Below are positions 23,917-35,889 of a stretch of DNA of 64,000 nucleotides, in pieces. Location of the stretch: contig CM041777.1 in assembly GCA_023374045.1 (NCBI GenBank), positions 479,857,594-479,921,593 of the forward strand, written 5' to 3'. How positions within the stretch are numbered: position 1 is the stretch's first letter; each line of letters begins with the position of its first letter. The notes under the pieces are model-generated. The model was not told the DNA's origin. It did no database searches and worked only from the letters and a program-made list of their open reading frames with translations. The DNA comes from Limonium bicolor (taxonomy: Eukaryota; Streptophyta; Magnoliopsida; Caryophyllales; Plumbaginaceae). Both the position numbers and the translations under genes were made by a program.

Positions 23917-26755
23917 TGAAATACCCCGACCTTAAATATGGCGATCAAATTATCCTAATGGGTATTTAAGAGCCTAATAATGATTAAGTAATATTGGTAA
24001 GGAAAAATAAATCCAAAAGAAATAAAGAAACACTTAAAAAGCGTAAAACGCTAAATAAGCGTTAAATAACCATAGGAGGTATGAGACCTCGGTTAGCGTA
24101 TTATAAGGATTCTAAAGGCTTAATTAAGTCTAAATAAATATGAGGGAACAAATCCCGAAGAAAACAGATCCTTAAAACGGATTAAAATCACTAACGAACC
24201 TTAAAGCGCGTTTTTCGAGGTAACCGGGAAAACGTGTCTTTAAGCGGGTCAAATAGACTCGTAACAATTTTGGTCAACTAAATAATCATTAATAAATATT
24301 AGTGAAGTTCTAGAACCAATAAAATCAAGAAAACGAGAGTTTAGTAAAAACTGTCAAAAACAGGAAGTTGTGGGGTAGAAATACAAATAACACAAACTAG
24401 TGTGTCGAATATTGCAAATAAAATTGTAAAACCCATATGGGCTGTAGAGCTAACCGATTTTTAAGGCCCTCTCACCCTCTCATAACTCTCCTCTTATACA
24501 AAAAACAACAAAATAATAAAGCAACCCCCTATTATTACTTTACTACTCTACACTCTCACATTCTCTCTCCTATCCCCATTCCCTATTCTCTCTCACGTGA
24601 ACAAGCACCCCCTCACTCTCTCTTTTCTTCTCCTTCTTCAACCCATGTGATTTCCATGGTGAAAGAAGAGAACCCACACAAACACTAACTTCTCTCCTTT
24701 GTAACTCTCTCCAAACTCTTCCAAAAATTATAAAAACACCACCATTGTAATCCTCTCACCAAGAGCTACATTTTCATCTTTCCAAAATTCGAAAAACACC
24801 CACTTTCGATTTTATGGGTATATCCCATTGGGAGCTTCAACACCACCATTAGAAGGCCCTCCTTCTCCTTGTTCTTCTAAGGTAAAAATATTTCGAAAAC
24901 TCCATCTTTTTCTAGCCCTTGTGGGCAAAACGAGATTCATGAACTAAACCCTTGTTCTTCCTCTTGTTCTAGCCGATTTTGGCTTATTGGTGGAGTTGGA
25001 AATATTGTCCTTGAGCCACTCCAAGCTCCATTTGAACCCTTGCAAGGTAATATAAATCCTAAACCCTAAAACTTGTATTAAGACCTAGAAATGGTTAGGG
25101 TTAGTTTTAGTGTATTAAAATAGTATATTGAAATGTATTTGTATGGGTTGTAGTAGTAGAGAACTTGGTTTGCAAACCGGTGAGAAAGAAGAAGGAAAGA
25201 GGAAGGAGAAAGAAAGAAGAAGCTTGTGAAATAACAAGGATTCGACTAGTTGAACACCGAAGGGAATCGGTGAGTTCCAAAGTCAACGGTGAAAGGTATG
25301 ATTTCTTCATGCCCTGTATCCTAATCTGGTTACCCCGATTTGTGTGCTTACTTTGACCACCAATAAGATAAGCACGAACCGGACTATATTGCACATACTT
25401 GTTATTGTTTACATTTGTTCTTGTAAGTTTCTCTTGAAACAATAGCTTGTATATTCATGAAATATATATATGAAATGATGATTGTGTAAAATGAATCTTG
25501 TATTGAACTTATATATTGTATTGTAATTCGTATGAACGTATATGAGCAATGTATTTGTGAATGTGGCTTGAGTGTTGACATCTACTAAATTCCTAACTAT
25601 CTAACTCCTAACTTAAGTGAGTTAACCGGAATGAGTAGAAGTCCGATATAGTTTCGGCCACGCGTGAGGATGAGGAGACACAACAGGTTGGATCCGATTC
25701 CTGGTTCGTAAGCTGGTCCACGGCCCAAATCCCTTAAATGGGTAGCATCCTGGATTAGTGAACCAAGTAAATCCCGGTGGTGGGACGGAGTAGTCCCCGG
25801 GCCGGAGGTCCCGACGACTTAACATGAGTAAGAGAAAGAGTAATTAAGTATGGATCCGTAAGTATGTATGAGTATGTATGCGTAAGTACCGTGAATGAGT
25901 AAAAGAGTAATCTCCACCCGATTAACCCGGGTGGACCAATATGAGCTAACAAGTTTATTGAATTGCGTATATATTGTATATTGTACTGTGTAATGTGGAC
26001 TTCAGGAAAGGTAAGTATGTATCGTTGGGCTGTATGGATTACTGTGTATGAACTGAAGTGTATGTATTGAAGTGTATGTGTGTATTCTTGTGTAAGGTAT
26101 TGTAGTATATGTATGAAAGCATGTATGCATGTATGTTGTATGAAAATGAACTGTATGTATTCGACCAAGTGGTCGGCGTACCCTCACTAGTACGCGGGGT
26201 ATGCGGTTATCATGTTCAGCGAAAGCTGACCCCTTCGGGGGAACGTTTTTAGTGTGCAGGTACCCGAAGCAGATATGGTCAAGGTAAGAGACCGGTGACC
26301 ACATTTGGATAGTAGTAGTAGAATGTAGAGGTGTCCTAGACGACACACCTTGTACTTAGGAAGTAAGTAGTTGCGAGGAATGGGTAGATGTGGACTCTTA
26401 ATGAGTACATAGGAGCTTGGGAGAATCATTGTATTTGTATTTGGACTTAGTAAACTCGGTTATGTATATGTATTGTTGTGTGGATTATGAAGGAGTAAAG
26501 TATTGAATGGAGTATTGTAATGAAGGGAAGTTTTAGTATCGGAATTAGTAATTGGAGTATGTATTGTAAGTGTGTAGTACTCGGATATTCCGGTCCATCA
26601 GACCGATGCTGTATGTAGAAGTAGTGGCCTTGTTAGTCACGTGGGTGACTAACGGCATTGTATCACCCAATGTATGTAAGAATATATCCGCTGCGTGTAT
26701 CTGGTATGTAAGGAGATTGGACGGTAAGTATTGTATTAATGGTAGGGGTGTTACA
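23917..26755 (+). mobile_element. 3' LTR of D (2839 bp, complete ends)
   Basis: It starts TGAAATACCCC and ends GGGGTGTTACA. It differs from the 5' LTR by scattered substitutions and small indels, many around 25350-25530. It keeps the terminal 16 bp missing from the 5' copy. Confidence 0.93.
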
Positions 26756-26775
26756 ATGTTCATATATACGAACAG
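26756..26775 (+). repeat. 20-bp target duplication right of D
   Basis: Matches 15398-15417 at 19 of 20 bases. Sequence from here rejoins the 3' LTR of C. Confidence 0.8.
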
Positions 26776-29700
26776 TACTGTTATCGCACAACAGTAATAA
26801 TAAAGCAGCATTAATACACAACTCAAGCATATTAATTCACACAAGCAGACATTCAATCTTATCACGGATTTTCACACAATGTCTGAACTGAGGAAATCCT
26901 CAGAGACAATCAAGCCACATAAATAACATACCGTTCACCCTGAAAGTATTACGGTGGAGTATGAATCAGCAAGGTCCTATGCTCCGTGCGTCGTCTCTAA
27001 CAGTCTATACAATACATAATGCTACTGATTAGCATACTGTATAACAACACAAAATTCTACGGTACCCCGTACCGTCACTACTAACTCCCGGTTAACCCCC
27101 CTTATTAACTGTCAATGTTGGTCGGGCTTTCGGTTTAACTCGAGGTTGGAAAAGTGTTACATTACATGCGTAGTCTTATCTCGTATATTAACATACTTAT
27201 TGTTGGACTTTGTTATCGCATGTAACTTAAAACGATATTTGTAGATCGTATAGTTTGTTTCTTTATTGCATGTATGATTCTTTGTCATGCACCATACATC
27301 TCACCTTAGTATTTTTTTCTAAGGTTAGTTTTTCCAAGTGTAATGTATAATTCATATATACAAATACGTTGAATTATATAAATCCTTATTATTTCATGTA
27401 CACTCTTAACATTAGAATTCCATATCCAATGTTTATAATTCTTTTCCCTTCATCTCATATCATTTTAATTGTGGTAACACATAGTTATTGAACTATATTA
27501 TATTTTCCACACTATGACATATATTTATTTATATATATGCATTATAGGGCTTTTTATTATATGGTAAGTCATTATAATATATATTCATTCTTTTTGATGA
27601 TACCTCTTATATTATAAATGTTATAGCTCTTATAACATAAAAACCATATTATAATTTCATTCCAAAATAGTAATATTTCCGAACAGCACCTATAATTCCC
27701 AAATATTTACAAAATTCACCACATAATTTATATAATGTTATATTATAGTTATATAACATATATTATGACATTTAAGTCATTAAAACAATTATAACCTATA
27801 GTTATATTTTGTTATAAAATCCAACAACACTTAAACTCTCGGTTTTTAATTAATTCCCACCAACTTCCATAACTTACAAATCAATCCCAAAAATATATTC
27901 CATTGTTACACTTATAATGTATGCCTTATATTATCCTAAACCTTAATATAATTATAACCCATAGTTATAATTTCTCCAAAATACCGAGCAGACCCCATGG
28001 TCTATTTAAATTTAATTTCCACCACTTAACTTTCTATATTCACCAATTTACCCCATTTTAAACATATAGTTTAATAATCATCACCAAAACTATATATTAT
28101 ACATATCTTCATAAACCTTATATATAATCCCAAAAATTACCAAACCATACCAAAAGGTTATAAATATCATTATTAACCTTATACTTTCTCTAAATCTCGG
28201 TTTTACCACATATGTTACCCATGTGTAACAATGTTATGAAATATCTTATAATATACCTAGATAATTCATATAAACTCCAAATTTACCCAAATCAACTTCT
28301 AAAAATTCCTAATAATCTAAGGTTTGTACTAAGCTCCATTTAGTACCCCTAGTTTTCGGAAATCACAATACCACCCAAAGACCTATAAATCTTTTACAAT
28401 TTAATTATTATCTTAGTATAAGGTAGTATTTTAATTCCTTAAATTCTCCCAAACTTGGTCAAGGTCTCCTACATAGTCAACTTGACTACTAATACCAATT
28501 GGGACCCAAACTTTCGGTAATTACCAACAACACCCCATATTTTTTCTATTTTTACAATTTTACCCAAAACTTTATAAAATTTATACTTTTTATTAAATTC
28601 ATTTAAAAACCTAAATTGCTCTTAATTTACCCACGGCTTTCTAATTCCTTAATAATTACGAATTGGCCCCAACTTTAATTATAAGCATAAATAAAACTAA
28701 ATAAGCTTATAAACTTAAATTAAAATGGCCTAATGACATGGCCTTATTACAACCTTGAACTTGCAAAATAAATTACACAATAAATGTCTCAAAATATCAC
28801 ATATATATTCGGCCTCACTTAGGTTTAATTATTTTTCCACATAATGTCATAATTTGACCATTATGTTAATTAAATCCCTTAAATGACTAGCTTAATTTAT
28901 CTTAGCCATTTTTTCCATTTTTAGGTCAATATGACCTATATATATACATTCACTCTCGGCCATATTATATATATGCTTAAAAACTACAAAAATCATAAGT
29001 TTAAGGTGTTTTATACCTTGATTATCCTTGTATAGGCTCGGTCACTTGTAGGAAAATTCACCACTTGATTTAGACATGTTTAATACACACAAAACAAGAT
29101 ATGGTTACACTCCAAGCTTGAGCTTAACCATAAGGAGTAATTAATGTAAGATTTAAGGCAAAAATCACCTTAAAAATGCAAGGGAAGTTCTAGGTATTTT
29201 CGACCTGAACCAAACACACCACAAGGTGTTAGATCTACCATATTAACATAGGAAATAGTTAGATCTCGAAATTCTACTACTTTGTTAATAGGTTTTACCT
29301 TGGAAAAATGCCTTAAAAGAGAGTATTTCTCTTGGATATCGGTCACCCTTGCTCCAAATGGCTAACCAACAGATCCTATATGAAAAGGAGAAGAATATGA
29401 GGCTATGAACAAAGTTTCACAGCCAAACTCGAAGGGAATCAAAAGTTATGAGCTTAAAGCACATTTTTACCTTAAATGTAGATTTGGACAACCTTGGTCC
29501 CTCTACTAGTCTCAACCGAGTTTAGCTCTTGTTCTAACCTTAGAACACTGAGAATAAGCCATAGGAATAGGTGAGCCACGAAATTTTGGTGTTGGTAGTG
29601 AAAAGATGAAGAAAAAGAGCTAAAAATGACATTAAAACACTTACATTAGGAGCTTAGGAGCTAGACTTGCCTTCCATGCTCAAGAACAAGCTTGAGAGCT

Positions 29701-30426
29701 TGAGAGGAAGGAGAGGGCTCGGCTGGGATGGTGCAGATCGGACAAGGAAGGAAGGAGGAAGTGGGAAAGGTAAGTAAAATTTGAAATAATGTAAAAAGTA
29801 ACATTATTTTGGAAAAGTCATGTATTAGGTAGCATTATTGTCAATCAATGACTTATGCTCCCTCCTCTCTTATTGCAGCCGGCCTCCATGGTCCAAATGA
29901 GTCAATTAATTGACCATTGACCAAGCTTGGTCAATGTTGACTCATGCGGGCCCCACTTTAGGGTTTTATTAATATTTTAATATTAAATTTGTAAAAATTC
30001 GCAAATTTCTGGAATTAAATTCCTAATATGATATAATATGATAAAATATCATATTTAAGGATAATTATAATTTTTAAGCCCATTAAAAATCAATTTAAAA
30101 GGCAATCTCACAAAAACGTGCTTTAAGGAGTTTTAGCGCACATTTTTGTGACACAGGATGTTCCTGAGCTTAGTTCTCCTTGAGAATGGTTTATTTGTGT
30201 TCCTTGCTTCATTATAATACTTAGGAATCCACTTTGGATCCTACTTGGGGTCACATAACCTTCATGGTGTCTTAAAGCACATTTTTGGCTTTACCGATCT
30301 TAAGGCGTGTTTTGCCTTGTTGAGATCTTTTAGATTGTTCCCCAATAATATTTAGATGTTTAATAATCATCTTAGATCATTAATAGATCATTTAATTATA
30401 TTTTAAAGATTAGGGGTATTTCAGTC

Positions 30427-30437
30427 TACCCCCCTTA
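30427..30437 (-). other. 3' polypurine tract (C)
   Basis: On the minus strand TTTAAGGGGGGTAGAC directly precedes the LTR start TGAAATACCCC. Just upstream is CTTCAGGACGAAG, a shortened form of the PPT-side hairpin. Confidence 0.85.
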
Positions 30438-30685
30438 AAAAGGCTTCGTCCTGAAGTCCTTAATCCTCTACAGTTCACCTAAGGAATCAAGTTCCACTAA
30501 GTAACCAACAGTCCATTGCTAGGGAGTAACTCCCACTAGGTTCAACCTAGTCTATGCATACAACATATATTAAATAATTAAACTCATGGTATACTCATTC
30601 ATATCACAGCACTAAACGAGGTGCACATCCAACTTATCAACCAAAAGTACTCAGCGGTACTATGTACATATTCAACAGGTGTAAA

Positions 30686-30817
30686 CTCATAGTACACAGC
30701 ACTAGACAAGGTGCAAAACTCATAATACACAGCACTAGACAAGGTGCAAATCTCATAATACACAGCACTAGACAAGGTGCAAATCTCATAATACACAGCA
30801 CTAGACAAGGTGCAAAT
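30686..30817 (-). repeat. 4 x 33-bp tandem repeat (C interior)
   Basis: Unit starts at 30686, 30719, 30752 and 30785 (CTCATAATACACAGCACTAG) are spaced exactly 33 bp, and a decayed copy lies near 30600. Because 33 is a multiple of three, ORFs run through it on both strands, but I see no sign of a protein. Confidence 0.9.
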
Positions 30818-31011
30818 CTCGTAAAGTACTCAAAGGTGTTTGCAAGGAATACTCCACGCATCCCTATCTATATGTTAGTATCTCGCGAGGATACCCACAC
30901 ATCATTCCACATGTATGTGTGCACATATAGTTAACGTTGACAACTCACAGGGAAGCAGTCTTAAGACCAGGACTTGGCGATCCCCAACCCAACCAACGTC
31001 TACTACCCGCG

Positions 31012-31208
31012 GACACACCGGTTTGATCATAACGAAGGACACTGCGGTCCACGGCTCCTCGGGCAGTCACCTTATTTCCTTAGTCACCCACAGACACACC
31101 GGTCTAACGACAAAGGACTCTGCGGTCCACGGTTCTATGGGTGATGTCACTCGCAGACACACCGGTCTAATGACGAAGGACTCCACGGTCCACGGCCCTT
31201 CGAGTGAC
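31012..31208 (-). repeat. ~3 imperfect repeats with hairpins (C interior)
   Basis: GACACACCGGT starts at 31012, 31093 and 31156. Each is followed by a GCGGTCCACGG-like segment. The block corresponds in position to the GGACCG/CGGCCGTG repeats of element 1 (about 1775-1860) and E (about 56680-56775). Confidence 0.7.
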
Positions 31209-31954
31209 GCCCTAAATTCCAATTTATATTCATATCTGTGTCCACTTGTAGGAAGTTTCGAGAATCATTCAACCCCGACGTGGTCAGCGTCAGTGTTGAA
31301 CTATCCCTCACCTCAATTTGTGTTCGGTTTCCCTTGATCGGACCAGGATCAAGTTCAACTTCATCCCACGTCAATTTTCAATCAATCAATTGTTTATCAC
31401 TTCTAATCTTGTTTCCCCTCTTTATATTCGCCGTCTTGTGTTCTATAGATACACAAGTCAACCAGTGTAATTAATCTAATCATTGGCATATAAGATCATG
31501 TATCCTAACCGTGTACCAAGTTCTCTTCTACTAGATTACACATCGGTCTCATGCCGATCCCTTATCGCATTCAACAGTCGGTTTTATACCGATCACAAAT
31601 CACATAATACGGAGCTTGCTACTCCTTCTATCCGAAATCTCTCATCAGGGCTACAGAAAGTCCTACTTGAATTCTCACATCAGAGCTAACAAGTTAGGTG
31701 TGATGTGACTATTGTTCACAATGTTTGCGTAAATAGTCGGAAATAGGGTAAGAACAATCTATCTGTACTCCCTTTCCTATTCGCCATAACTAATGCGAAT
31801 TAAAATATATTTATGTTCATACACATAATACATCACAGTATTACTTCAAGTAATATAACACAATCATGACACTTGTACTCTACGTACAATAATAGTGTTT
31901 GCAGCATGTGTACCATGCGCTACGTACTCCAACGTACGGTATGTTTAAGGCGTT

Positions 31955-31988
31955 CTACCCCCCTTAAAAGGATTACGCCCACGTAATC
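31955..31988 (-). other. Internal polypurine tract plus hairpin (C)
   Basis: On the minus strand a GATTACG/CGTAATC hairpin (31971-31988) precedes CTTTTAAGGGGGGTAG (31955-31970), about 1.5 kb from the 3' PPT. Same arrangement as in elements 1, D and E. Confidence 0.55.
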
Positions 31989-33495
31989 TACGAATATATA
32001 TCATCTTGAAGTAATAAGTTCAAGATGTTCCATTCCTGTGGATCTATTCGTGCACTAATGTGTTACATATTTCATTACCCCCCTTTTTTTTTCTAGGGTC
32101 GGCTTTAGTCCATCTGGCTATACAGCCTATCTCGGTTAGGTGTATGTTTATTTATATACGGTTTGATCGGGAGATGTAAACACATCATTTGTTTTCCCCA
32201 AACCTGCTAGGCATGTCAAACCTATGCAATATATGGCCCACTCGCTCCGCAAGCAGTATGCCCAACTACTTTATGGTTAGTTTACCTCTTTTAGGTAGTA
32301 GTTTTATGTCGGTTTCGACTCCACGTGACGGTGTTTTCTACACGGTCTTCCATAATTATGGGAATGGAGTAAGTTATTCACTGTGTGGTATTGTTTGTTA
32401 CACACTTTTATTATTTCAATTAGCTATTTATTTATTCTTCCTGTTTTCTATACATGTTCATGGTATACTCCCAAGGGTTCATGTCACCCTACCGAACTAA
32501 CCTTCGGTTTAAGGGTTGTCGAGCTATGCTCTAGCACCTAGTGTTTGTAGTAATTTCCTTTAAATGTCAAAACGAGTCTGATATGCGCAACTAACTGGCG
32601 CCTCAAGACTCAAAGTTTTTCTCTCAGGAATGAGTTCATTCCGTAGGTACCTTATAGGTCCTTTTGCTGGTGTGAACTCGAATCCTAGTGTTTTGGTATT
32701 TTAGTACCCACACGTATGGTTCATCCCTTTACTCGATTAGGGGAATCCATTAGTTTATCTGATCTTTCATGTTCTAATTCATACTAACATAATTGGGTTA
32801 ACAGTTATTCTAATGGTCGTTTGTTGCGCACCATGTACCAGTCGATTAGACGGTTATCCGCTATTGCGGTTTGCATGGAGTATCTAATCTCTAGTTTAGA
32901 GTATCTCTCATAACGCTCGCTTTCGCCCTTCGTCTGTTGTAAACATACAGTACGACTGTGGGTTTTAGCTTGGTATTCATTTCTGTTCAACCTAATTGGT
33001 ACTAACATACTAACGTTTATGGCTTGAGCATGTGGTTTTATTATTTAATGCGACATCATCGCGGCGCCCTCAGCGCGTGGTATAATTCTCTCTGTGCCCC
33101 CTTTTGGGTAGCATCTATCATCACAAAGGTTTCTCTAGTATAACTTCCTTAGATACCTCAATTCCTCTTTTCATTCATGAATTCAACTCGCCATTACCAT
33201 TAATTGGCCTTAGTTCCCTCGTTTACTAAAATCCCCAAAACTTATGTTTAACTCCTCCACTGTGGAGTTGCGACCTAATGTCACTTAATTATCAAGCTAT
33301 CCTTGATTTTCCTAACCTTGCTAGTTTGACTGAGATCTCTCTCGTCATTACATGGTTTACCTAGTCAGGGTTCCATTCGCTGACTAGACACAGAGTGGAT
33401 TACCTCCTGGGTCCTACACTACTCTGTTTACATGCATGGGGTACCATACTGATACATTACTACTTACCCAACTAACTTAATATAGTCTGTCAGGC

Positions 33496-33517
33496 CCACA
33501 AGCTCCTAGGAGTGTGG
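33496..33517 (-). other. CCACA/CTCC two-part hairpin (C)
   Basis: Minus strand: outer stem CCACA/TGTGG, inner stem CTCC/GGAG. The third outer pair is A-T where D and E have G-C. It is followed by GGCCTGAC, as in D and E. Confidence 0.6.
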
Positions 33518-34782
33518 TCGTCCCATGTCTCGTTTAGTGCACTCGTAGCGTTCGTACCCGGTGATTATCGTACTCTTAGTCTCGGTAATTTATGTTGAGT
33601 AACTATGTTGCCAATTCTTAACCTTTAATGTCAGAATGGCCCTAATATTAGGTTCTATGGGTTCTTGTATTAATGTATTTTTCCTTCAATTTCTCTAAGA
33701 TAGGTGTTTGCGACTTATCGCCCTACTTCTGATTTCCACACGCTCGTCATCTGGTATCTGTGAGTGGGGATCAGTAACTACTTATTATCTCTCCCGTTCA
33801 CTCTTAGGCTGCCAATGCCTTCAGATATGAGTTTCCAGTTCGAATTCCACCCAATCTATTGGGTTACACCTTATGGTGTTTCCGGACTCCATGATAAAGG
33901 TTGACGCTTCATGTTTCCCCTGTCTTATGGTCACTTTGGTGATACTAAGTTATCCCTCCGTAGGCCTCTGCCATACGATATTCAGACTCCTTACTTATTC
34001 TGATAATTAAATGATTGTTAGTCTTGTTATTAAATTTATTCCCAGTCGGTTCTAAGACTTCCTCCTGGGGTTACAATTGGGTGCCCACAACCTAGTGGTT
34101 TCCGCTAATCATTCCTTTTCATTGTATAGTCCTTACTCTTATTCAACTCATATTTCCTCCATCCTCCTTGAGGTAACGGTATCTCCTGTCATCAAGCAAT
34201 TTTCATCTCTTTTTTTTTTCCACTGCCCTCCATACGGGAGTCTAGCAGTATAACGGATCAACGACACCTCCGGTGTGTGTAGTGCGGGTATAACCTCGGC
34301 CCTTTTTATTGCACGTTCACCTCTGCCTCATAATTATATTTTCAAAAGGTCCTGCCTCATATAGCTCACTTCTTGCCTTCTGGCAACGTTCAATCGTAGT
34401 GGTTTAACCACGAGTGTCGCGCACTCTCTAAATATGGTTATGCTGGTCCTGAAGACCCGTCACTCCCCACCGGTATTGGTTGACGTTTAATGTCCATACC
34501 GGCACTGGGGTTAGACTTGTAGGCACTAATTATTGTTATTCTCGTTTACTCTCCTTTTTATATTCTACTAAATGGTGTATGGTTATTATTTTTTTTTTTT
34601 GGTTTAATGGTCAGACCGGCTAGGTCTTCTCGAGGTTCTATCGACCTCAACCCAAGGGTTTCGTACCCCTGCCCTTAAGAAGGTTGTGTCCTGCTTTATT
34701 GCATTACGGGCTTACATAAGATTTAGTGTTTTATTGGTAGCCGCCTGGGCCACCACGTCCTTAGGGTTAGTTTACTGTCGCT

Positions 34783-34859
34783 GCACTTGCTGTAGCAAGT
34801 GCGCAAGGTAGGTTGAAATTTAGTACTTTGGTTAGTGTGGCACTTGCAGTGGCAAGTGC
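34783..34859 (-). other. Two GCACTTGC hairpins (C)
   Basis: GCACTTGC/GCAAGTGC stems at 34783-34802 (loop TGTA) and 34840-34859 (loop AGTG), given as plus-strand sequence. They lie about 1.03-1.11 kb from the 5' LTR of C, matching the position in D and E. Confidence 0.65.
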
Positions 34860-35857
34860 GCCATGCAGCCTGCGCCACCGGTACGGTGTGTCAGTGCAGT
34901 GCTATTCCCTAGTCGGGTTCCTGTTCATGTCAGAAATCTTATTCAAATTTATATAGTCTCACTCCCGCACTCCTCTCCCCACAAGCTTGTCATGGTAGTA
35001 AGGTCTTACTTTCCTCACGAGGCGTTGCATGATAGCAATTTAACGAGTTCTTGTTCCTACAGTTCTTAAGATTTCTCCTCATGCACGTCGGGCCATCTTG
35101 AACCTTCAGTGTTGCATGGTTTTAGAGTTACCCGGTTTGGATGAGACTTCAAAAGGTAATTCCTTCTTCTGTCACATATCTTTTAAACTAATCATTACCC
35201 GTCGTTTCCACTCCTTTTCCCCCAAGCGCACTGACCCGTGCTTTCTTGGATATAGGACAGGGTTGTTTTGCTTATAGCAAGCGAACCCCATTAGTCCTAT
35301 GGAAATTTCTCCTCAACCTTGTTTTAAATATTCATTTAATACTCATATGGTAGGCATTATGCCACAGCTCATCATAACTTAAAGTCTTATTCTCTATATT
35401 TAACATAATTCTCATAGCATCCACATCGAGTCTTTCCGACAGGAGAGTTATCTCCGTGGTGTTTCTCATTTCGTTGTCTCACTAGATAGTACCCAAGGTA
35501 CGGGCTGCGGCGGGTGGGGTACCATTGCAAATTCCCCGGGATGTTCTCCCATCAAGTGCGAGCGGTTCATACCGTCCTCGCATTACTTGGGGTTGCTGAA
35601 CCTTCACCACCATCCGCTGTTCCGTGTTCTTCCTTAGTACTGTTACCCAGACCTCTCCCTGACATAAGTCAAGAGGACGGGTTAAACCTCAACTCGGTCT
35701 AATACCGCAGTCTCGGTCTTTTAATATTGAAGTGCCTCTACGGCTATGGTGTGCAAGTCTTAATCATTGCATCAACCCCGCAAGGTCACGTATCCTCACA
35801 ACGTTTCCCATATCCCCATAACCTATGCTCACTGTATAAATCCTACTATCTATTGTC

Positions 35858-35885
35858 ATCAGAGCGGTACTCCGCTCTGATACCA
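35858..35885 (-). other. PBS enclosed in a hairpin (C)
   Basis: Minus strand TGGTATCAGAGC (35874-35885), 4 nt after the LTR. ATCAGAGCGG pairs with CCGCTCTGAT around the loop AGTA. The closing pair is G-C where D and E have A-T. Confidence 0.9.
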
Positions 35886-35889
35886 CTTT

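Larger units (their letters stand above)
15418..26755 (+). mobile_element. Element D: plus-strand LTR retrotransposon with short LTRs
   Basis: LTRs of 2821 bp (15418-18238) and 2839 bp (23917-26755) bound a 5678-bp interior. The PBS TGGTATCAGAGC is at 18244-18255 and the 3' PPT ends at 23916. The LTRs are very similar, so the insertion is recent. The 5' LTR lacks the first 16 bp found in the 3' LTR and the flanking duplication is about 20 bp rather than 5 bp. No coding domain was found in the interior. Confidence 0.92.
13988..30423 (-). mobile_element. 3' LTR of C, split by element D
   Basis: Its own sequence is 13988-15417 joined to about 26776-30423 (roughly 5.08 kb). It is nearly identical to the other C LTR at 35890-40987 apart from small indels and substitutions. 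The part corresponding to 27400-29000 is very AT-rich. The similarity of the two LTRs indicates a fairly recent insertion. Confidence 0.92.
30424..35889 (-). mobile_element. Element C internal region (5466 bp, no coding domain)
   Basis: Read on the minus strand, from right to left, it holds the PBS hairpin (35858-35881), two GCACTTGC hairpins (34840-34859 and 34783-34802), the CCACA/CTCC hairpin (33496-33517), the internal polypurine tract (31955-31970) and the 3' PPT (30427-30437). Two tandem arrays lie near its 3' end. I saw no gag-pol motif on either strand. The ORFs of about 100-140 codons at 31000-32500 lie on the opposite strand and partly reflect repeats. Confidence 0.8.

Noticed and set aside
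30662..31337. ORFs of 90 and 140 codons over the repeat arrays in element C
   Set aside because: They arise because the 33-bp period keeps a frame open, run against the element's orientation and show no domain.
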